A DNA stretch of 64,000 nucleotides from Novosphingopyxis iocasae (GCF_014334095.1 NZ_CP060495.1:2666501-2730500); one strand, 5' to 3'. Positions 51,884 to 60,925 are shown, counted from the stretch's first letter. The notes: generated by a model not told the origin, from the letters alone. Numbers and translations are program-made.

Positions 51884-52017
51884 TACTGGACCTTTAGCAA
51901 GCACTTGGAATGGTTGCACCCTCGCATTCCTGCAGGTGCGCCGGCGCATGAAAGAAAGCGTTCCTCTGCTCTATTCATGTGGGTTTCCTGCCGGACTATC
52001 GAAGGTCTTTGTCAGGG

Positions 52018-52488
52018 CTACGCCGGAGGTTGAGGGCCGTCTCCGTCCGGATTTTCAATCTCACCCAGCCTTGGTTCCGAAGCCGCGCGAATGAGATCGT
52101 CAGCGAGATGTCTGCCCGTTTCCATGCGCCGCGCGAGCGCTTCGACGAAGAAGTCGAACCGCTTTTCTGCATCGGCACGCGCAGCGGCATTGGCTTCAAA
52201 CGGCATGGCCGGGGTCACCGCCAGCCATCGCCTGAGGTAGAGCGCGAATGCCTCGTTCCCGACCTCGATATGATAGTCGAGCTTGCCGATCTGTCGGCTT
52301 ATGCGATCAAGGCGTCGACTGAAGGCCGCTTCCATGCGTTCCGATCCATCGGGAGAGAGAAAAGAGCCGACGGCGGCCTCTACCACCGAAGCCTGGGAAA
52401 CGCGCTTGCGACCCGCATAGTCTGCAAGCTGCCTGGAAAGGGCTGGCGGCAGGCGGAACGTATGCTTGATACGGTTGCCCTTGCTCAT
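52018..52488 (-). CDS. CopG-like protein downstream of traG
   Basis: A 156-aa protein with a ribbon-helix-helix-like N-terminus (IKHTFRLPPALSRQLADYAGRKRVSQASVVEAAVGSFL) and a helical C-terminal part with AFALYLRRWLAVTPAMPFEANAAARADAEKRFDFFVEALARRM. Proteins of this type accompany traG in Tn4371-like and sphingomonad ICEs; they may regulate transfer genes or act at the relaxosome. Its start overlaps the traG stop by four bases. Confidence 0.82.
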   Translation of the reverse strand: MSKGNRIKHTFRLPPALSRQLADYAGRKRVSQASVVEAAVGSFLSPDGSERMEAAFSRRLDRISRQIGKLDYHIEVGNEAFALYLRRWLAVTPAMPFEANAAARADAEKRFDFFVEALARRMETGRHLADDLIRAASEPRLGEIENPDGDGPQPPA

Positions 52489-54479
52489 AGCTCGATCCCG
52501 TCGCCGGGATCGAGCGCAGCGCGCCGCGCATTGGCCTGCATCCGCTCGGCCATTCTGCGATTGCGGTTTGCCTGATCGTCGTCCGTTCGGTCGTCAAACT
52601 CAAATTCGTTGGGGATCTCGACTGGCGGCGGCGCCACATCTTCGTATTCCGGCAATTCAGGGGATTGGCGGATCCCGCCATCGGACTGGCGATCATCGAC
52701 CTGAAACTCTTCAGACGCGGTCGGCGATTTCTCCAATTGCGAAGGCGCGGTCACATGTCTCCCGTGCCATTCGCTCTCGTCCGCTGCGAACTCCGGCTTT
52801 TCAACCGTCGGTGGACACTCCACCCGTTTGCTGAGCTGCGGATCGCGGTAGTAGCGCGCTTTCCTGGCACGGATCGGATGCACGCCTGCGAGCATCACGA
52901 TTTCGTCGGTATCGGGAAGCTGCATGATCTCGCCCTGGGTCAGAAGAGCGCGCGCCGTCTCCGAGCGCGAGACCATCAAATGACCGAGCCACGGGGAGAG
53001 GCGGTGCCCGGCATAATTGCGCATTGCCCGGGTTTCGGTGGCGGTCCCGAGCGATTCCGAAACGCGCTTTGCGGTTCGCTCGTCATTGGTCGCGAAGCAC
53101 ACCCGCACATGGCAATTGTCGAGAATGGCATTGTTCTGTCCGTAGGCCTTCTCGATCTGATTCAATGACTGGGCGATCAGAAAGGCCTTGATGCCGTAGC
53201 CCGCCATGAAGGCGAGCGCGCTTTCGAAGAAGTCGAGCCTGCCCAAAGCCGGGAACTCGTCGAGCATAAGGAGAAGCCGCTCGCGACCGGCACCTTCCTG
53301 CAGGTCCTCGGTCAGGCGTCTTCCGAGCTGATTGAGGATGAGCCGGATAAGCGGCTTGGTGCGGCTGATGTCTGACGGCGGGACGACGAGATAGAGCGTG
53401 ACCGGCCGGCCCTGTGCCACGAGGTCCGCGATGCGCCATTCGCAATGCCGCGTGACGCTGGCGATGACCGGATCGCGGTAAAGCCCGAGGAACGACATGG
53501 CGGTCGAGAGCACGCCCGAGCGTTCGTTTTCCGACTTGTTGAGCAATTCTCTCGCCGCGCTCGCAACCACCGGATGGACGCCGTCTTCCCCCAGATGCGG
53601 CGTGCGCATCATTGCGGTCAGTGTCGCCTCGATCGATCGGCGCGGATCGGACAGGAAGTTCGCCACCCCGGCAAGCGTCTTGTCAGGCTCGGCATAAAGC
53701 ACATGCAGAATGGCCCCGACGAGCAGCGCATGGCTGGTCTTCTCCCAGTGGTTGCGCCGTTCAAGCGAGCCTTCGGGATCGACCAGCACATCGGCGATGT
53801 TCTGCACGTCGCGCACCTCGTTGATGCCGCGTCGCACTTCCATCAGCGGGTTATAGGCTGCCGACGCCTCATTGGTCGGATCAAACAGAAGCGTGCGACT
53901 GAACCGGGAGCGGAAGCCTGCGGTCAGCTCCCAGTTCTCGCCCTTGATATCATGCACGATCGCCGAGTGGGGCCAGGTCAGCAGCGTCGGGACGACAAGG
54001 CCTACACCTTTGCCGCTGCGCGTCGGTGCGAAGCAGAGCACATGTTCGGGCCCGTCGTGACGAAGATAGAGATTGGCATGCTGGCCGATAATGACGCCCT
54101 TGCCTGCCAGAAGGCCCACGCGTGATATTTCGGAACGGGTCGCCCAGCGCGCCGAGCCATAGGTCGCGCTGTTCCTGATCTCTCGGGCGCGCCAGACCGA
54201 CATGCCGATCGCGACCGCCACCGACACGAGACCGCCCGATGCGGCAATCATTCCGCCGATCTCGAAGATGCGCGGCGCATAGGCTTCGTAGCTGAACCAC
54301 CACCAGAAGATGGCATAAGGCGGATAGACGGGCGCTCCGGAGACACTGAACCACGGCGCGCCCAATTGTGCTTGATAGCCGAGCGCGTGCGCCGTCCATT
54401 GAGTACCCGCCCACACACCTGCGAGCGTGAGAGCAAAGACGACGAGTATCTGACCCCACAATATCCGGGTTGCCGACAA
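52485..54479 (-). CDS. traG: Type IV coupling protein TraG (VirD4-like)
   Basis: A 664-aa coupling ATPase that links the relaxosome to the mating channel. Two N-terminal membrane segments (residues 8-28 and about 72-95) are followed by the Walker A CFAPTRSGKGVGLVVPTLL (151-160) and Walker B LLMLDEFPALGRL. The signature SATYGSARWATRSEI near residue 104 is typical of TraG/VirD4. It is on the same strand as trb but separated from trbB by about 12 kb of cargo. The C-terminal 120 residues are polar and acidic, a likely site for relaxase contact. Confidence 0.95.
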   Translation of the reverse strand: MSATRILWGQILVVFALTLAGVWAGTQWTAHALGYQAQLGAPWFSVSGAPVYPPYAIFWWWFSYEAYAPRIFEIGGMIAASGGLVSVAVAIGMSVWRAREIRNSATYGSARWATRSEISRVGLLAGKGVIIGQHANLYLRHDGPEHVLCFAPTRSGKGVGLVVPTLLTWPHSAIVHDIKGENWELTAGFRSRFSRTLLFDPTNEASAAYNPLMEVRRGINEVRDVQNIADVLVDPEGSLERRNHWEKTSHALLVGAILHVLYAEPDKTLAGVANFLSDPRRSIEATLTAMMRTPHLGEDGVHPVVASAARELLNKSENERSGVLSTAMSFLGLYRDPVIASVTRHCEWRIADLVAQGRPVTLYLVVPPSDISRTKPLIRLILNQLGRRLTEDLQEGAGRERLLLMLDEFPALGRLDFFESALAFMAGYGIKAFLIAQSLNQIEKAYGQNNAILDNCHVRVCFATNDERTAKRVSESLGTATETRAMRNYAGHRLSPWLGHLMVSRSETARALLTQGEIMQLPDTDEIVMLAGVHPIRARKARYYRDPQLSKRVECPPTVEKPEFAADESEWHGRHVTAPSQLEKSPTASEEFQVDDRQSDGGIRQSPELPEYEDVAPPPVEIPNEFEFDDRTDDDQANRNRRMAERMQANARRAALDPGDGIEL

Positions 54480-54579
54480 GGCTGGCTCCTTTCGTGAAGG
54501 ACAGCACGGCGGCTTTGCATTGCATATTCAAGTCGGAAGCTGCGTGATCGCAGGTTGGCGTAGCAAAAGCGGCGTACGG

Positions 54580-55281
54580 CTAGATTGCTTCCCGACTATA
54601 GTCCGGGTTACCGGACCAGGTCAGGCGGTACATCGCCCCTTGCGCGACCGATTGCACGACGTTGGGCCACAGGGCCGCGATGCAAGTTCCATCCGCATGG
54701 CGCACAGAGGGATAGATAATGCCGTTATGACCGGCTGCGCGTGCCTGCGCCGCTAGAGCATTGCCGACAGGATAGCCTTTCGTCTTGTCCGGATCGAGGG
54801 CCGGGTGTCCGGGCTGCTCGCGCAAATCGATGAAGACGCCCGCCATGCTGGCAATCATCTCGCCATATTCGACAACGGCATCGAAATCGCCGGCATCGGC
54901 GAGCGCCTGTGTCAGGTGATGGCCGACCTCGGCAATACAGGTCTCGACATCGAGCGCGGCATACCATGCGCCGCGGTTCGCGGGGTTGAAGCGATTGGGC
55001 TCGCGCGGTTTGGCGTAGGCAAAGCTCGCATTGATGAACCTGGCATGCGGCACGCCGTGAACCAGTTCGTCGGCTGTCAGCCCGCCAAACCCGCGCTCTT
55101 CGGCGATCAGGCGCGAACTCGTCGCCCCCTCGATTTCAGCGAGCAGCGCAAGCTCGGCATCACTGTCGGCAAGTGGAGCCATGACCGCTTCGCGCAAGCG
55201 CGCGCTGGAAACGAGCCGGACAGTCCGCTCGAACGCTTCGCGGATCTGCGGCGGCTCGCCTGCCTCCTCAGAGCCCGCCAC
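54580..55281 (-). CDS. RES-domain toxin (NAD+ phosphorylase family)
   Basis: A 233-aa RES protein. The domain is seen at ARFINASFAYAKPREPNRFNPANRGAWYAALDVETCIAEVGHHLTQ and NGIIYPSVRHADGTCIAALWP; the Arg-Glu-Ser set that names the family is in place (RFN, AEVGHH, YPSVRH). RES toxins degrade NAD+ and stop growth. The gene overlaps the antitoxin gene by 14 bases. About 100 bases separate it from traG. Confidence 0.9.
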   Translation of the reverse strand: MAGSEEAGEPPQIREAFERTVRLVSSARLREAVMAPLADSDAELALLAEIEGATSSRLIAEERGFGGLTADELVHGVPHARFINASFAYAKPREPNRFNPANRGAWYAALDVETCIAEVGHHLTQALADAGDFDAVVEYGEMIASMAGVFIDLREQPGHPALDPDKTKGYPVGNALAAQARAAGHNGIIYPSVRHADGTCIAALWPNVVQSVAQGAMYRLTWSGNPDYSREAI

Positions 55282-55699
55282 GAAGCGCGTCGATATATTG
55301 TCTGGTCTCCAGCATGCGCGGAATGCCGCCTTCGATCATCGCCCCGATGGGCGAGCGGCGATCAAACAACGGGGCCCTGTTTTCGAGCTTTGGCCAGCGA
55401 TCGGCCATGTCGTTGGCGAACAGCAGATGCAGTCCCTTGAACAGACCGATCAGCGCCGACGCGCGGGTCAGCTGGTCCTGACCGAGCGAGCCCTCCCAGG
55501 TTCCGGCTTTCATCCGGTCCCAGGTACTTTCGGACACGCCGAGCAGCGCAGCGCCCTCAGCGTTGCTCGCACCCCAGGCCTCGATGAGGCGCAGCACGGC
55601 CTTTACCGCAGCGCTGGTGAGGCGGCTGCGATCACCGTCGCTTGCAAAGGTCTGAAGCCCCGGGGGAGCTTCGGCATGCTGAATCGCTGCACTTACCAT
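55268..55699 (-). CDS. Xre/MbcA/ParS-type antitoxin of the RES pair
   Basis: A 143-aa antitoxin with an HTH (AWGASNAEGAALLGVSESTWDRMKAG) and the C-terminal DUF2384-like toxin-binding region (GLFKGLHLLFANDMADRWPKLENRAPLFDRRSPIGAMIEGGIPRM), the standard partner of RES toxins. I chose the ATG at 55699 rather than 55777, since the added residues are not conserved and would cover the operator. It should repress its own promoter. Confidence 0.9.
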   Translation of the reverse strand: MVSAAIQHAEAPPGLQTFASDGDRSRLTSAAVKAVLRLIEAWGASNAEGAALLGVSESTWDRMKAGTWEGSLGQDQLTRASALIGLFKGLHLLFANDMADRWPKLENRAPLFDRRSPIGAMIEGGIPRMLETRQYIDALRGGL

Positions 55700-55710
55700 A
55701 TCGCATCTCC

Positions 55711-55730
55711 TGATGCGTTTATAAGCATCA
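55711..55730 (-). promoter_or_regulatory. Operator/promoter of the RES-Xre pair
   Basis: TGATGC-N8-GCATCA is a perfect inverted repeat 12-31 bases upstream of the antitoxin start. The spacer includes TTATAA, a possible -10 on the minus strand. This placement fits autoregulation by the antitoxin. Confidence 0.55.
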
Positions 55731-55773
55731 TATGGTGCGTTTGTCAAGATTTCCGTTATGATGCCGGTGCTCC

Positions 55774-57522
55774 TCAAACCGCCGGACCGCGCGAACGCGC
55801 AAAGTTCCAGTCGACACCGCCTCGCACATGGACCTTGCCAGCGACTTCTTTTCCAAGATGCCGCTCGAGGTCTTGCCTCCAGGGCACGAGCTGGAAACCC
55901 ACTCCGTCATCGATCATGGCGAAGCGACCCGACGCCAGCGAAATGCGCTCGCGGTAGATGCCGGAAATGTGATCACCTTCCGTTACCGGATTTGCCAGAC
56001 GACCATGACGCGCAGCCAGCGCTTTACCTGCCGCGTCCAGTTCCTGCTTGCGGAGCGTTCCGAGCAGGTTGCGCACCAAGGTCACGCTCCTACCATGTCG
56101 CTTCGCAAGACCTTGATCGACGAGCCAGTCACGGCGCTCGTCAAGAGCCTTCCGGACTTCATTGCCGAAGCCGCCTCCCAGCGACGCGGCTCGTGCCGAC
56201 AGCAGCTGCCGGTCGAGCCAGGTCGCCCCGCGCGCGTCAATCTGCCGCTCGAGCGGCAGGTCCGAACGCACCAGCAGGCTGCTGCGCCGTCGCCCGTTGC
56301 GGTCGGTCCATTCGCCTGTCTCGACGATTGCGCCGGGTGCTGCATCGCTTGTCTGGTCCAGATCGGGAAAACGCAGATAATGCGCACGCCCGTCCACTCC
56401 TTCGACGATCGCATAAGCCTCGCCTGTCAGCTCGTTATGGAAACCGCGCTCGACCAACCTGCCGATGACTCGGCGGTTCTCGTCTTCGCCATGCAGCGCG
56501 AAGGCTGCAGGGGCAACTTGTACGCCCCGTTCACTCATCGCCTTGTGCAAGGTCTTGATGATGTCGCCGCGCTCGCCAAGCGCGCGCAAGGTCGGTTCGA
56601 GATCTGCGGCCAAGGTCCAGCGCGCCGCCCCGATCCGCTCGGCCAATCCCATGCGTTCGAGCGTTCGTGCGCGGCCGATAAGGAATGCGCGGTTGCTGCG
56701 GCGTGTCGCATCGACTTCGGGGGACAAATCGACCACGCCGAGATCGTCGCGTTGCTTTTGCAGCCGGCGGTCGAGTGAGGTCCAGCGCTCGGCATCGACC
56801 TCGCGGCGAAGCGCTAGCTGAATATCGCGCTCGCTGCGCGGCCCGAGTTCGATAGTGACGCGCTCCTGGGCACGGGCACGCATGCCTTCGCTGATATAAG
56901 AGCGATCGATCACCAGTTCCCTGCCGTCCGAGGCAACTCCGCGGACCAGAACATGGACGTGCGGGTTATCGGTATTCCAGTGATCGACCGCTACCCAGTC
57001 GAGGCTGGTGTCGAGGTCGCTCGCCATATCTTCAAGCAGTTCGCGCGTGAAAGCGCGCAGGTCAGCCATCTCGCTCGCGTCTTCCGGCGACACGATGAAG
57101 CGGAAGTGATGCCGGTCGTCTTCGCAGCGCGCGGCGAAGGCATCGCCATCGACCTCATCCGACGAGGCATCGAACATCTGGGCATCCGATCCGTCACGGG
57201 TGACGCCGTCGCGTTCGAGATAGGCGATGTGGCGAGCGAGCGGTGCAGAGCGGAAGCGGCTGCCGCCATGACGAACGACGCGCGCCTTGATGATGACCCG
57301 CCGCTGGAAAGCATGGGGGCTGCCTCGGAACGCAGCATGTTTGCCGCGCCCCAAGTGACCGGTTCCGCCACCTGCCCGGCCTCGCCCGAGCGGTGTATAG
57401 CCTGACCGGCGTGAGGCCTGCAGCACGCGTCCCACCAGCGAACCGGCCTTGCGATAGGCGCGCGCATCGCTGTCTCTCGACCGGCCCGGCCTGATGTCGA
57501 ATTCGTCGTCAGCCACAGACAA
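55774..57522 (-). CDS. rlxS: Conjugative relaxase RlxS (VirD2-type, DUF3363)
   Basis: A 582-aa relaxase that nicks oriT and pilots the transferred strand. The N-terminal part has RHHFRFIVSPEDA and then the metal-binding DNPHVHVLVRGVASDG (around residues 187-197) of the HUH-like fold; an N-terminal tyrosine candidate lies in HIAYLERDG (near residue 100). The C-terminal 350 residues match the DUF3363/RlxS extension (GIYRERISLASGRFAMIDDGVGFQLVPWRQDLE at the end). It is preceded by a lytic transglycosylase gene and followed by the toxin-antitoxin pair. Confidence 0.92.
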   Translation of the reverse strand: MSVADDEFDIRPGRSRDSDARAYRKAGSLVGRVLQASRRSGYTPLGRGRAGGGTGHLGRGKHAAFRGSPHAFQRRVIIKARVVRHGGSRFRSAPLARHIAYLERDGVTRDGSDAQMFDASSDEVDGDAFAARCEDDRHHFRFIVSPEDASEMADLRAFTRELLEDMASDLDTSLDWVAVDHWNTDNPHVHVLVRGVASDGRELVIDRSYISEGMRARAQERVTIELGPRSERDIQLALRREVDAERWTSLDRRLQKQRDDLGVVDLSPEVDATRRSNRAFLIGRARTLERMGLAERIGAARWTLAADLEPTLRALGERGDIIKTLHKAMSERGVQVAPAAFALHGEDENRRVIGRLVERGFHNELTGEAYAIVEGVDGRAHYLRFPDLDQTSDAAPGAIVETGEWTDRNGRRRSSLLVRSDLPLERQIDARGATWLDRQLLSARAASLGGGFGNEVRKALDERRDWLVDQGLAKRHGRSVTLVRNLLGTLRKQELDAAGKALAARHGRLANPVTEGDHISGIYRERISLASGRFAMIDDGVGFQLVPWRQDLERHLGKEVAGKVHVRGGVDWNFARSRGPAV

Positions 57523-57756
57523 GAAAATCGGAAGACGGCGCTTTCAGCATTGAAAAGCCTAAGGATTGCGGTTCAAGCGCCTGCAGACTTACAGCAGAGA
57601 CGGCGCATATTCTCCCGCAAAACCAACCACCTGCAGCCCGGCCGACGGCGCTGCTTTTATCTCGCCATCCCTCCCTTCCTTTGGTGCGCAAGCCTCCCGT
57701 CCTTCGCCCGCTTTCGCCAGGGAACGCATGGCTGCGCGAAGGTGCGAGGCTCGCTT

Positions 57757-58488
57757 TCATTGGGAGGAAGCCGTCGAGACGGGCGCGAATAGATCGTGCG
57801 CGGCTTGTTCCGGTCGCGCGAAGGGGTTCGCCGCGGGGCCGGGCATAGCCACCTCGTCCAACTCTTTTCGCGCTGCGCCGGGAGGCTGCAAGGCGCCAGC
57901 CGGAACATTCCTGGCTTGTAGAGGCGCCGCCGCAAACATGCGCTCGGACTGCAACAGCGGCGCAATCCGGGCGACATAGCGGCGCGTTTCGTGTGGCAGC
58001 GAACGCCGTCCGGCAAGCCAGTCTTCGTAGCGTCCCGGACCTGCATTGTATGCAGCGAGGAAGCCTTGCGCGCCGTAGCGATCGTACATTTCGCGCAGGT
58101 AAGACGTGCCGGCCAGAACGTTGTCGCGCGGGTCGAACGGGTCTTGCCCGAGGGAGAACCGGGCGCGCTGCCGCGACCAGGTTCCGGGCATGAGCTGCAT
58201 GAGACCCATCGCTCCTGCTCTGGAAACCGCCCGCACCCGGCCCGCACTTTCGGCGCGGATCACCGCGTAGATCCAGTGCTCGGGAATGCCGAATTGCTGC
58301 GATGCTTCGCTGACATGCGCTGCAATCTCGACGCCCTGGGAAGCTCGGACAAACTGCTCCGATTGCGCAAAAACCTGTGCCGGACTCGCCGCCACCATGG
58401 CCGCCAGGAGTCCCGGCAGAAGATACAGGCGGAGCACGGAATCAATCCTTTGCCGGGCGGCGCGCACCGCGCGACCATATAAGGACAT
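57757..58488 (-). CDS. Lytic transglycosylase (VirB1-like)
   Basis: A 243-aa exported enzyme that opens peptidoglycan for the mating channel. A signal peptide (cleavage near VFAQS) is followed by an SLT domain with the catalytic glutamate in YAVIRAESAGRVRAVSRAGAMGLMQLMPGTW and the later AAYNAGPGRYEDW motif. The C-terminal 50 residues are proline/alanine-rich. I set the start at 58488, inside the end of the DUF736 gene (overlap of 47 bases). The 234 bases between it and rlxS contain no gene that I can support. Confidence 0.9.
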   Translation of the reverse strand: MSLYGRAVRAARQRIDSVLRLYLLPGLLAAMVAASPAQVFAQSEQFVRASQGVEIAAHVSEASQQFGIPEHWIYAVIRAESAGRVRAVSRAGAMGLMQLMPGTWSRQRARFSLGQDPFDPRDNVLAGTSYLREMYDRYGAQGFLAAYNAGPGRYEDWLAGRRSLPHETRRYVARIAPLLQSERMFAAAPLQARNVPAGALQPPGAARKELDEVAMPGPAANPFARPEQAAHDLFAPVSTASSQ

Positions 58489-58774
58489 GGCTCTGGCCGT
58501 CAGAACTGAACAGATTGGCGCGCAGAGGCCGCGGCAATACCGGATCGTCGATGACGAGCGTGACAAAACTGCCTGCCTTGTCGCCGACATGTTTCCAGCC
58601 TGCACCCACCTCGTAGGTTTCCTCGCCTTCACCTGCCATGATGCGATAGTCAGGGGCGTTCTCGGTGTCGCCGGGGTCGGCGGCCACCAGGGTCAGCGGT
58701 GCGTCGATGGTCAGGGTTTGCAGCCGCCCTTCAAAGCCGTCGGGTGTGGCTGCAAAAGTGCCGATACAGGTCAT
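58442..58774 (-). CDS. DUF736-family protein
   Basis: A 110-aa small protein of the DUF736 family (MTCIGTFAATPDGFEGRLQTLTID at the start, then WKHVGDKAGSFVTLVIDDPVLPRPLRANLF). These proteins are almost always found in ICE transfer regions next to traF and rlxS genes; their function is unknown. It overlaps traF by four bases. Confidence 0.88.
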   Translation of the reverse strand: MTCIGTFAATPDGFEGRLQTLTIDAPLTLVAADPGDTENAPDYRIMAGEGEETYEVGAGWKHVGDKAGSFVTLVIDDPVLPRPLRANLFSSDGQSHVLIWSRGARRPAKD

Positions 58775-59349
58775 TGTGCGTCTCCATCATTTACGTTGGG
58801 AATGGGAAAGTCGGCGGGCGAGGCGAGCAGGACATAGTCCCCGTCGCCCGCTTCGTTGGTCCAGACGGGCCGCGCGCGCCCGATGACATCGGCGCGTGCG
58901 ACCGGGCCGAAATAACGCCCGTCAAAGCCGGGGGCGCGCCTGTTCATCACGAACAGTTCATCCGCAGCGATAGTCCGGCATCCTTTCCAGACGGGCAGTT
59001 CGCGTCCAAGGCTGTCGCGCCGACGCGCCGAGCCCGCAGGTGTCCCATTGATCTCGATGAGCAGGTCGCGCCGGCAGACCGTATCCCCGCCAAGCGCCGC
59101 AACCTCCTTGATGAGCGGAACGCCCGCATGAAGATAGCCGCGCGAGGCGAGGTATTTCTGCAGCCTGAAAGCAGGATCGATCGCGACGCGGTCGCCCCTC
59201 TGGAGACCGGTCTTTCCGCCGATTGAGTACAGTCCAACCGGCACGCTGGCCGTCACGTTCCAGACCAAAAGTCGCGAGAGCGGGATTGCGATGCTGGCCA
59301 GTGTCGCTGCCGCGACCATGCCTGCCAGAAAGGCGGTGCGCCGCCTCAT
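58771..59349 (-). CDS. traF: S26-family signal peptidase, TraF-like
   Basis: A 192-aa inner-membrane protease. One N-terminal helix (FLAGMVAAATLASIAI) is followed by the catalytic serine in TASVPVGLYSIGG and the catalytic lysine in PLIKEVAALGGDTVC. In RP4, TraF matures and cyclises the TrbC pilin, so TrbC at 38423-38755 is the likely substrate. The start at 59349 overlaps the DUF2840 stop (ATGA). Confidence 0.9.
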   Translation of the reverse strand: MRRRTAFLAGMVAAATLASIAIPLSRLLVWNVTASVPVGLYSIGGKTGLQRGDRVAIDPAFRLQKYLASRGYLHAGVPLIKEVAALGGDTVCRRDLLIEINGTPAGSARRRDSLGRELPVWKGCRTIAADELFVMNRRAPGFDGRYFGPVARADVIGRARPVWTNEAGDGDYVLLASPADFPIPNVNDGDAQ

Positions 59350-60035
59350 GATTGCAGCTTTCGCCGCCGCAGCCAGTCGCGATGGCGCGCAGGGGAATAG
59401 GAACGTACTTGCATGCCCCCTGCCAGCCTGTTGTGGACATGATGCCAGTGGTCGGGAGCTACATCGCAGGGATCGATGCCAACGTCCTCGATCGCATCGA
59501 TCAGCGCAAAGACCTGGCGAACCTTTGGCCAGCTTCGCACCGAGAGCAGGATTTGCGCGCCAGGATCGACCTGCGGCAGAGTGGTGAACGGCTCGCCGAA
59601 ACCGGCGGCTTGGGCGATCGTGAGTGTGGAGCCAACGGTCCCGTAGTCGTTCGAAGCCCACCGAACCAAGGCAAAGACCTGTCCCGGAGCATAGCTTTCG
59701 ATACGCGTCCGGCGATCGAGGATGCGCTCTGCAACGGGCTTGCCGAACCGAAGCCAGTCTTCCTGCACGCCGCCGCGCCACACCAGCGTGACATGCGTAA
59801 GTGGCGGATCACCGGAACCTGCCTCGACCGGTTCCGGAGGCGGAAGCGAAGCGCGCGCTGCGCTTTTGCACAGGCGTGGCTGTGTTAGCAGGAATCTGAA
59901 AGATTCCTTGTTAGCATTGTTAAGGGCTTCGCAGGCGCCGCGTTTTCGGCGAGTCGCGCAGGCTCCCGGTTCCCGATAGTCCGGGAATAGGGTTCCCGAT
60001 CGTCCGAACGTCATGGTTCCCGATAGTCCGAACAT
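59346..60035 (-). CDS. DUF2840-family protein
   Basis: The conserved part (about residues 79-229) is unmistakable DUF2840: LTHVTLVWRGG, RFGKPVAERILDRRTRIESYAPGQVFALVRWASNDYGT, and DVAPDHWHHVHNRLAGG. The N-terminus is uncertain. The ATG at 60035 overlaps the repA stop (TGATG), but the first 75 residues are encoded partly by the repeat array at 59968-60033 and are not typical for the family. A shorter protein using a non-ATG start is possible. Its role in ICE transfer is unknown. Confidence 0.8.
   Translation of the reverse strand: MFGLSGTMTFGRSGTLFPDYREPGACATRRKRGACEALNNANKESFRFLLTQPRLCKSAARASLPPPEPVEAGSGDPPLTHVTLVWRGGVQEDWLRFGKPVAERILDRRTRIESYAPGQVFALVRWASNDYGTVGSTLTIAQAAGFGEPFTTLPQVDPGAQILLSVRSWPKVRQVFALIDAIEDVGIDPCDVAPDHWHHVHNRLAGGMQVRSYSPARHRDWLRRRKLQS
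59968..60033. repeat. Three iteron-like direct repeats next to repA
   Basis: GGTTCCCGATAGTCCG starts at 59968 and at 60015, and GGTTCCCGATCGTCCG at 59991. The copies are 23 and 24 bases apart, about two helical turns, as in plasmid iterons. They lie immediately after the replication initiator gene and could be its binding sites, although they fall in a possibly coding segment. Confidence 0.65.
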
Positions 60036-60916
60036 CACGCACCCTTTTCCACAGGGGGCAGCCCGATACGGCGCCGCGCGGACGCGAAGGGATCGACAGG
60101 CGCTGCAACGAACAGGAGCCGCTCGCGGCCGAACTGGTGCTCAAGAGCGAGATTGTAGCCGGGGAGCGACTGGCGGCGAACGATGGCCCGCACTTCGAAA
60201 GCGAAACGCTTCAATGGCGAGAGCGCGCCGGACTTCAAATGCAGGTGCGAAATGTCGAAACTCCACCCGCCCTTCTGCTTCCCGCCATGCTTGCGTACGA
60301 TGCGATAGAGCCAGCGCTCAAGACCGCCGGTAAGCGCGAAATAGGCCGGGTCGATGGTCAGGACGAGCGCACGATCGAGCACGCCCTCGTAGAGCCAGTC
60401 CGGCACGATCATTTCGATGCCGAGCGCGCGCCCGTTGTCGTCGAGCCGTTCGCGCCATTCGTTGATCCAGGAAAATCGTCGGCGGCGTCGCGCCCCGGCC
60501 TGCCGGATGGAGGTGGCAATGCTGGTCGACTGCAAGCGGTCGAGCGCCGCCTTCAGGCGCTCGTAGCCAGCCTTTCCGGTTCCGCGCCGGGTGAAGGTAA
60601 GGATTTCATGGGGCGTCGCCGCGATAAGGCGCGAGGTGGCTTTGCCGGCATCGCGCGCCTCGACGATCTGGCTCGCTACCCAGATCAGTACATCGGCGTC
60701 CCAGATGGTGGCCATGCCATGTTCGGCGGTCGCTTCGACCAGAATGGCGACCTCGCCCATACGAAAGTCGATCGGCTTCACGCGCTTCGTCTTGGCGAGG
60801 CTGAAGAAAGGCCAGGCCATCAGATCCTGCGCATCGCGCGCGGCGATGTCGCTGCCCGCGCCGACGAACAGGTCGAGCTGTCCGGCCCCGCCGTCCGATG
60901 TCTTCAAGGAGCGCAT
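60035..60916 (-). CDS. repA: Replication initiator protein A (RPA family)
   Basis: A 293-aa initiator of the pfam10134 family. Recognisable parts are LMAWPFFSLAKTKRVKPIDF, EVWATAEHGMATIWDADVLIW-like EATAEHGMATIWDADVLIW, FSWINEWRERLDDNGRALGIEMIVPDWLYEG, and LERWLYRIVRKHGGKQKGGWSFDISHLHLKSG. Such proteins allow an excised ICE circle to replicate and persist. The gene lies between the HTH (excisionase-like) gene and DUF2840, with iteron-like repeats just past its end. Confidence 0.9.
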   Translation of the reverse strand: MRSLKTSDGGAGQLDLFVGAGSDIAARDAQDLMAWPFFSLAKTKRVKPIDFRMGEVAILVEATAEHGMATIWDADVLIWVASQIVEARDAGKATSRLIAATPHEILTFTRRGTGKAGYERLKAALDRLQSTSIATSIRQAGARRRRRFSWINEWRERLDDNGRALGIEMIVPDWLYEGVLDRALVLTIDPAYFALTGGLERWLYRIVRKHGGKQKGGWSFDISHLHLKSGALSPLKRFAFEVRAIVRRQSLPGYNLALEHQFGRERLLFVAAPVDPFASARRRIGLPPVEKGA

Positions 60917-60925
60917 GGTACCGCT

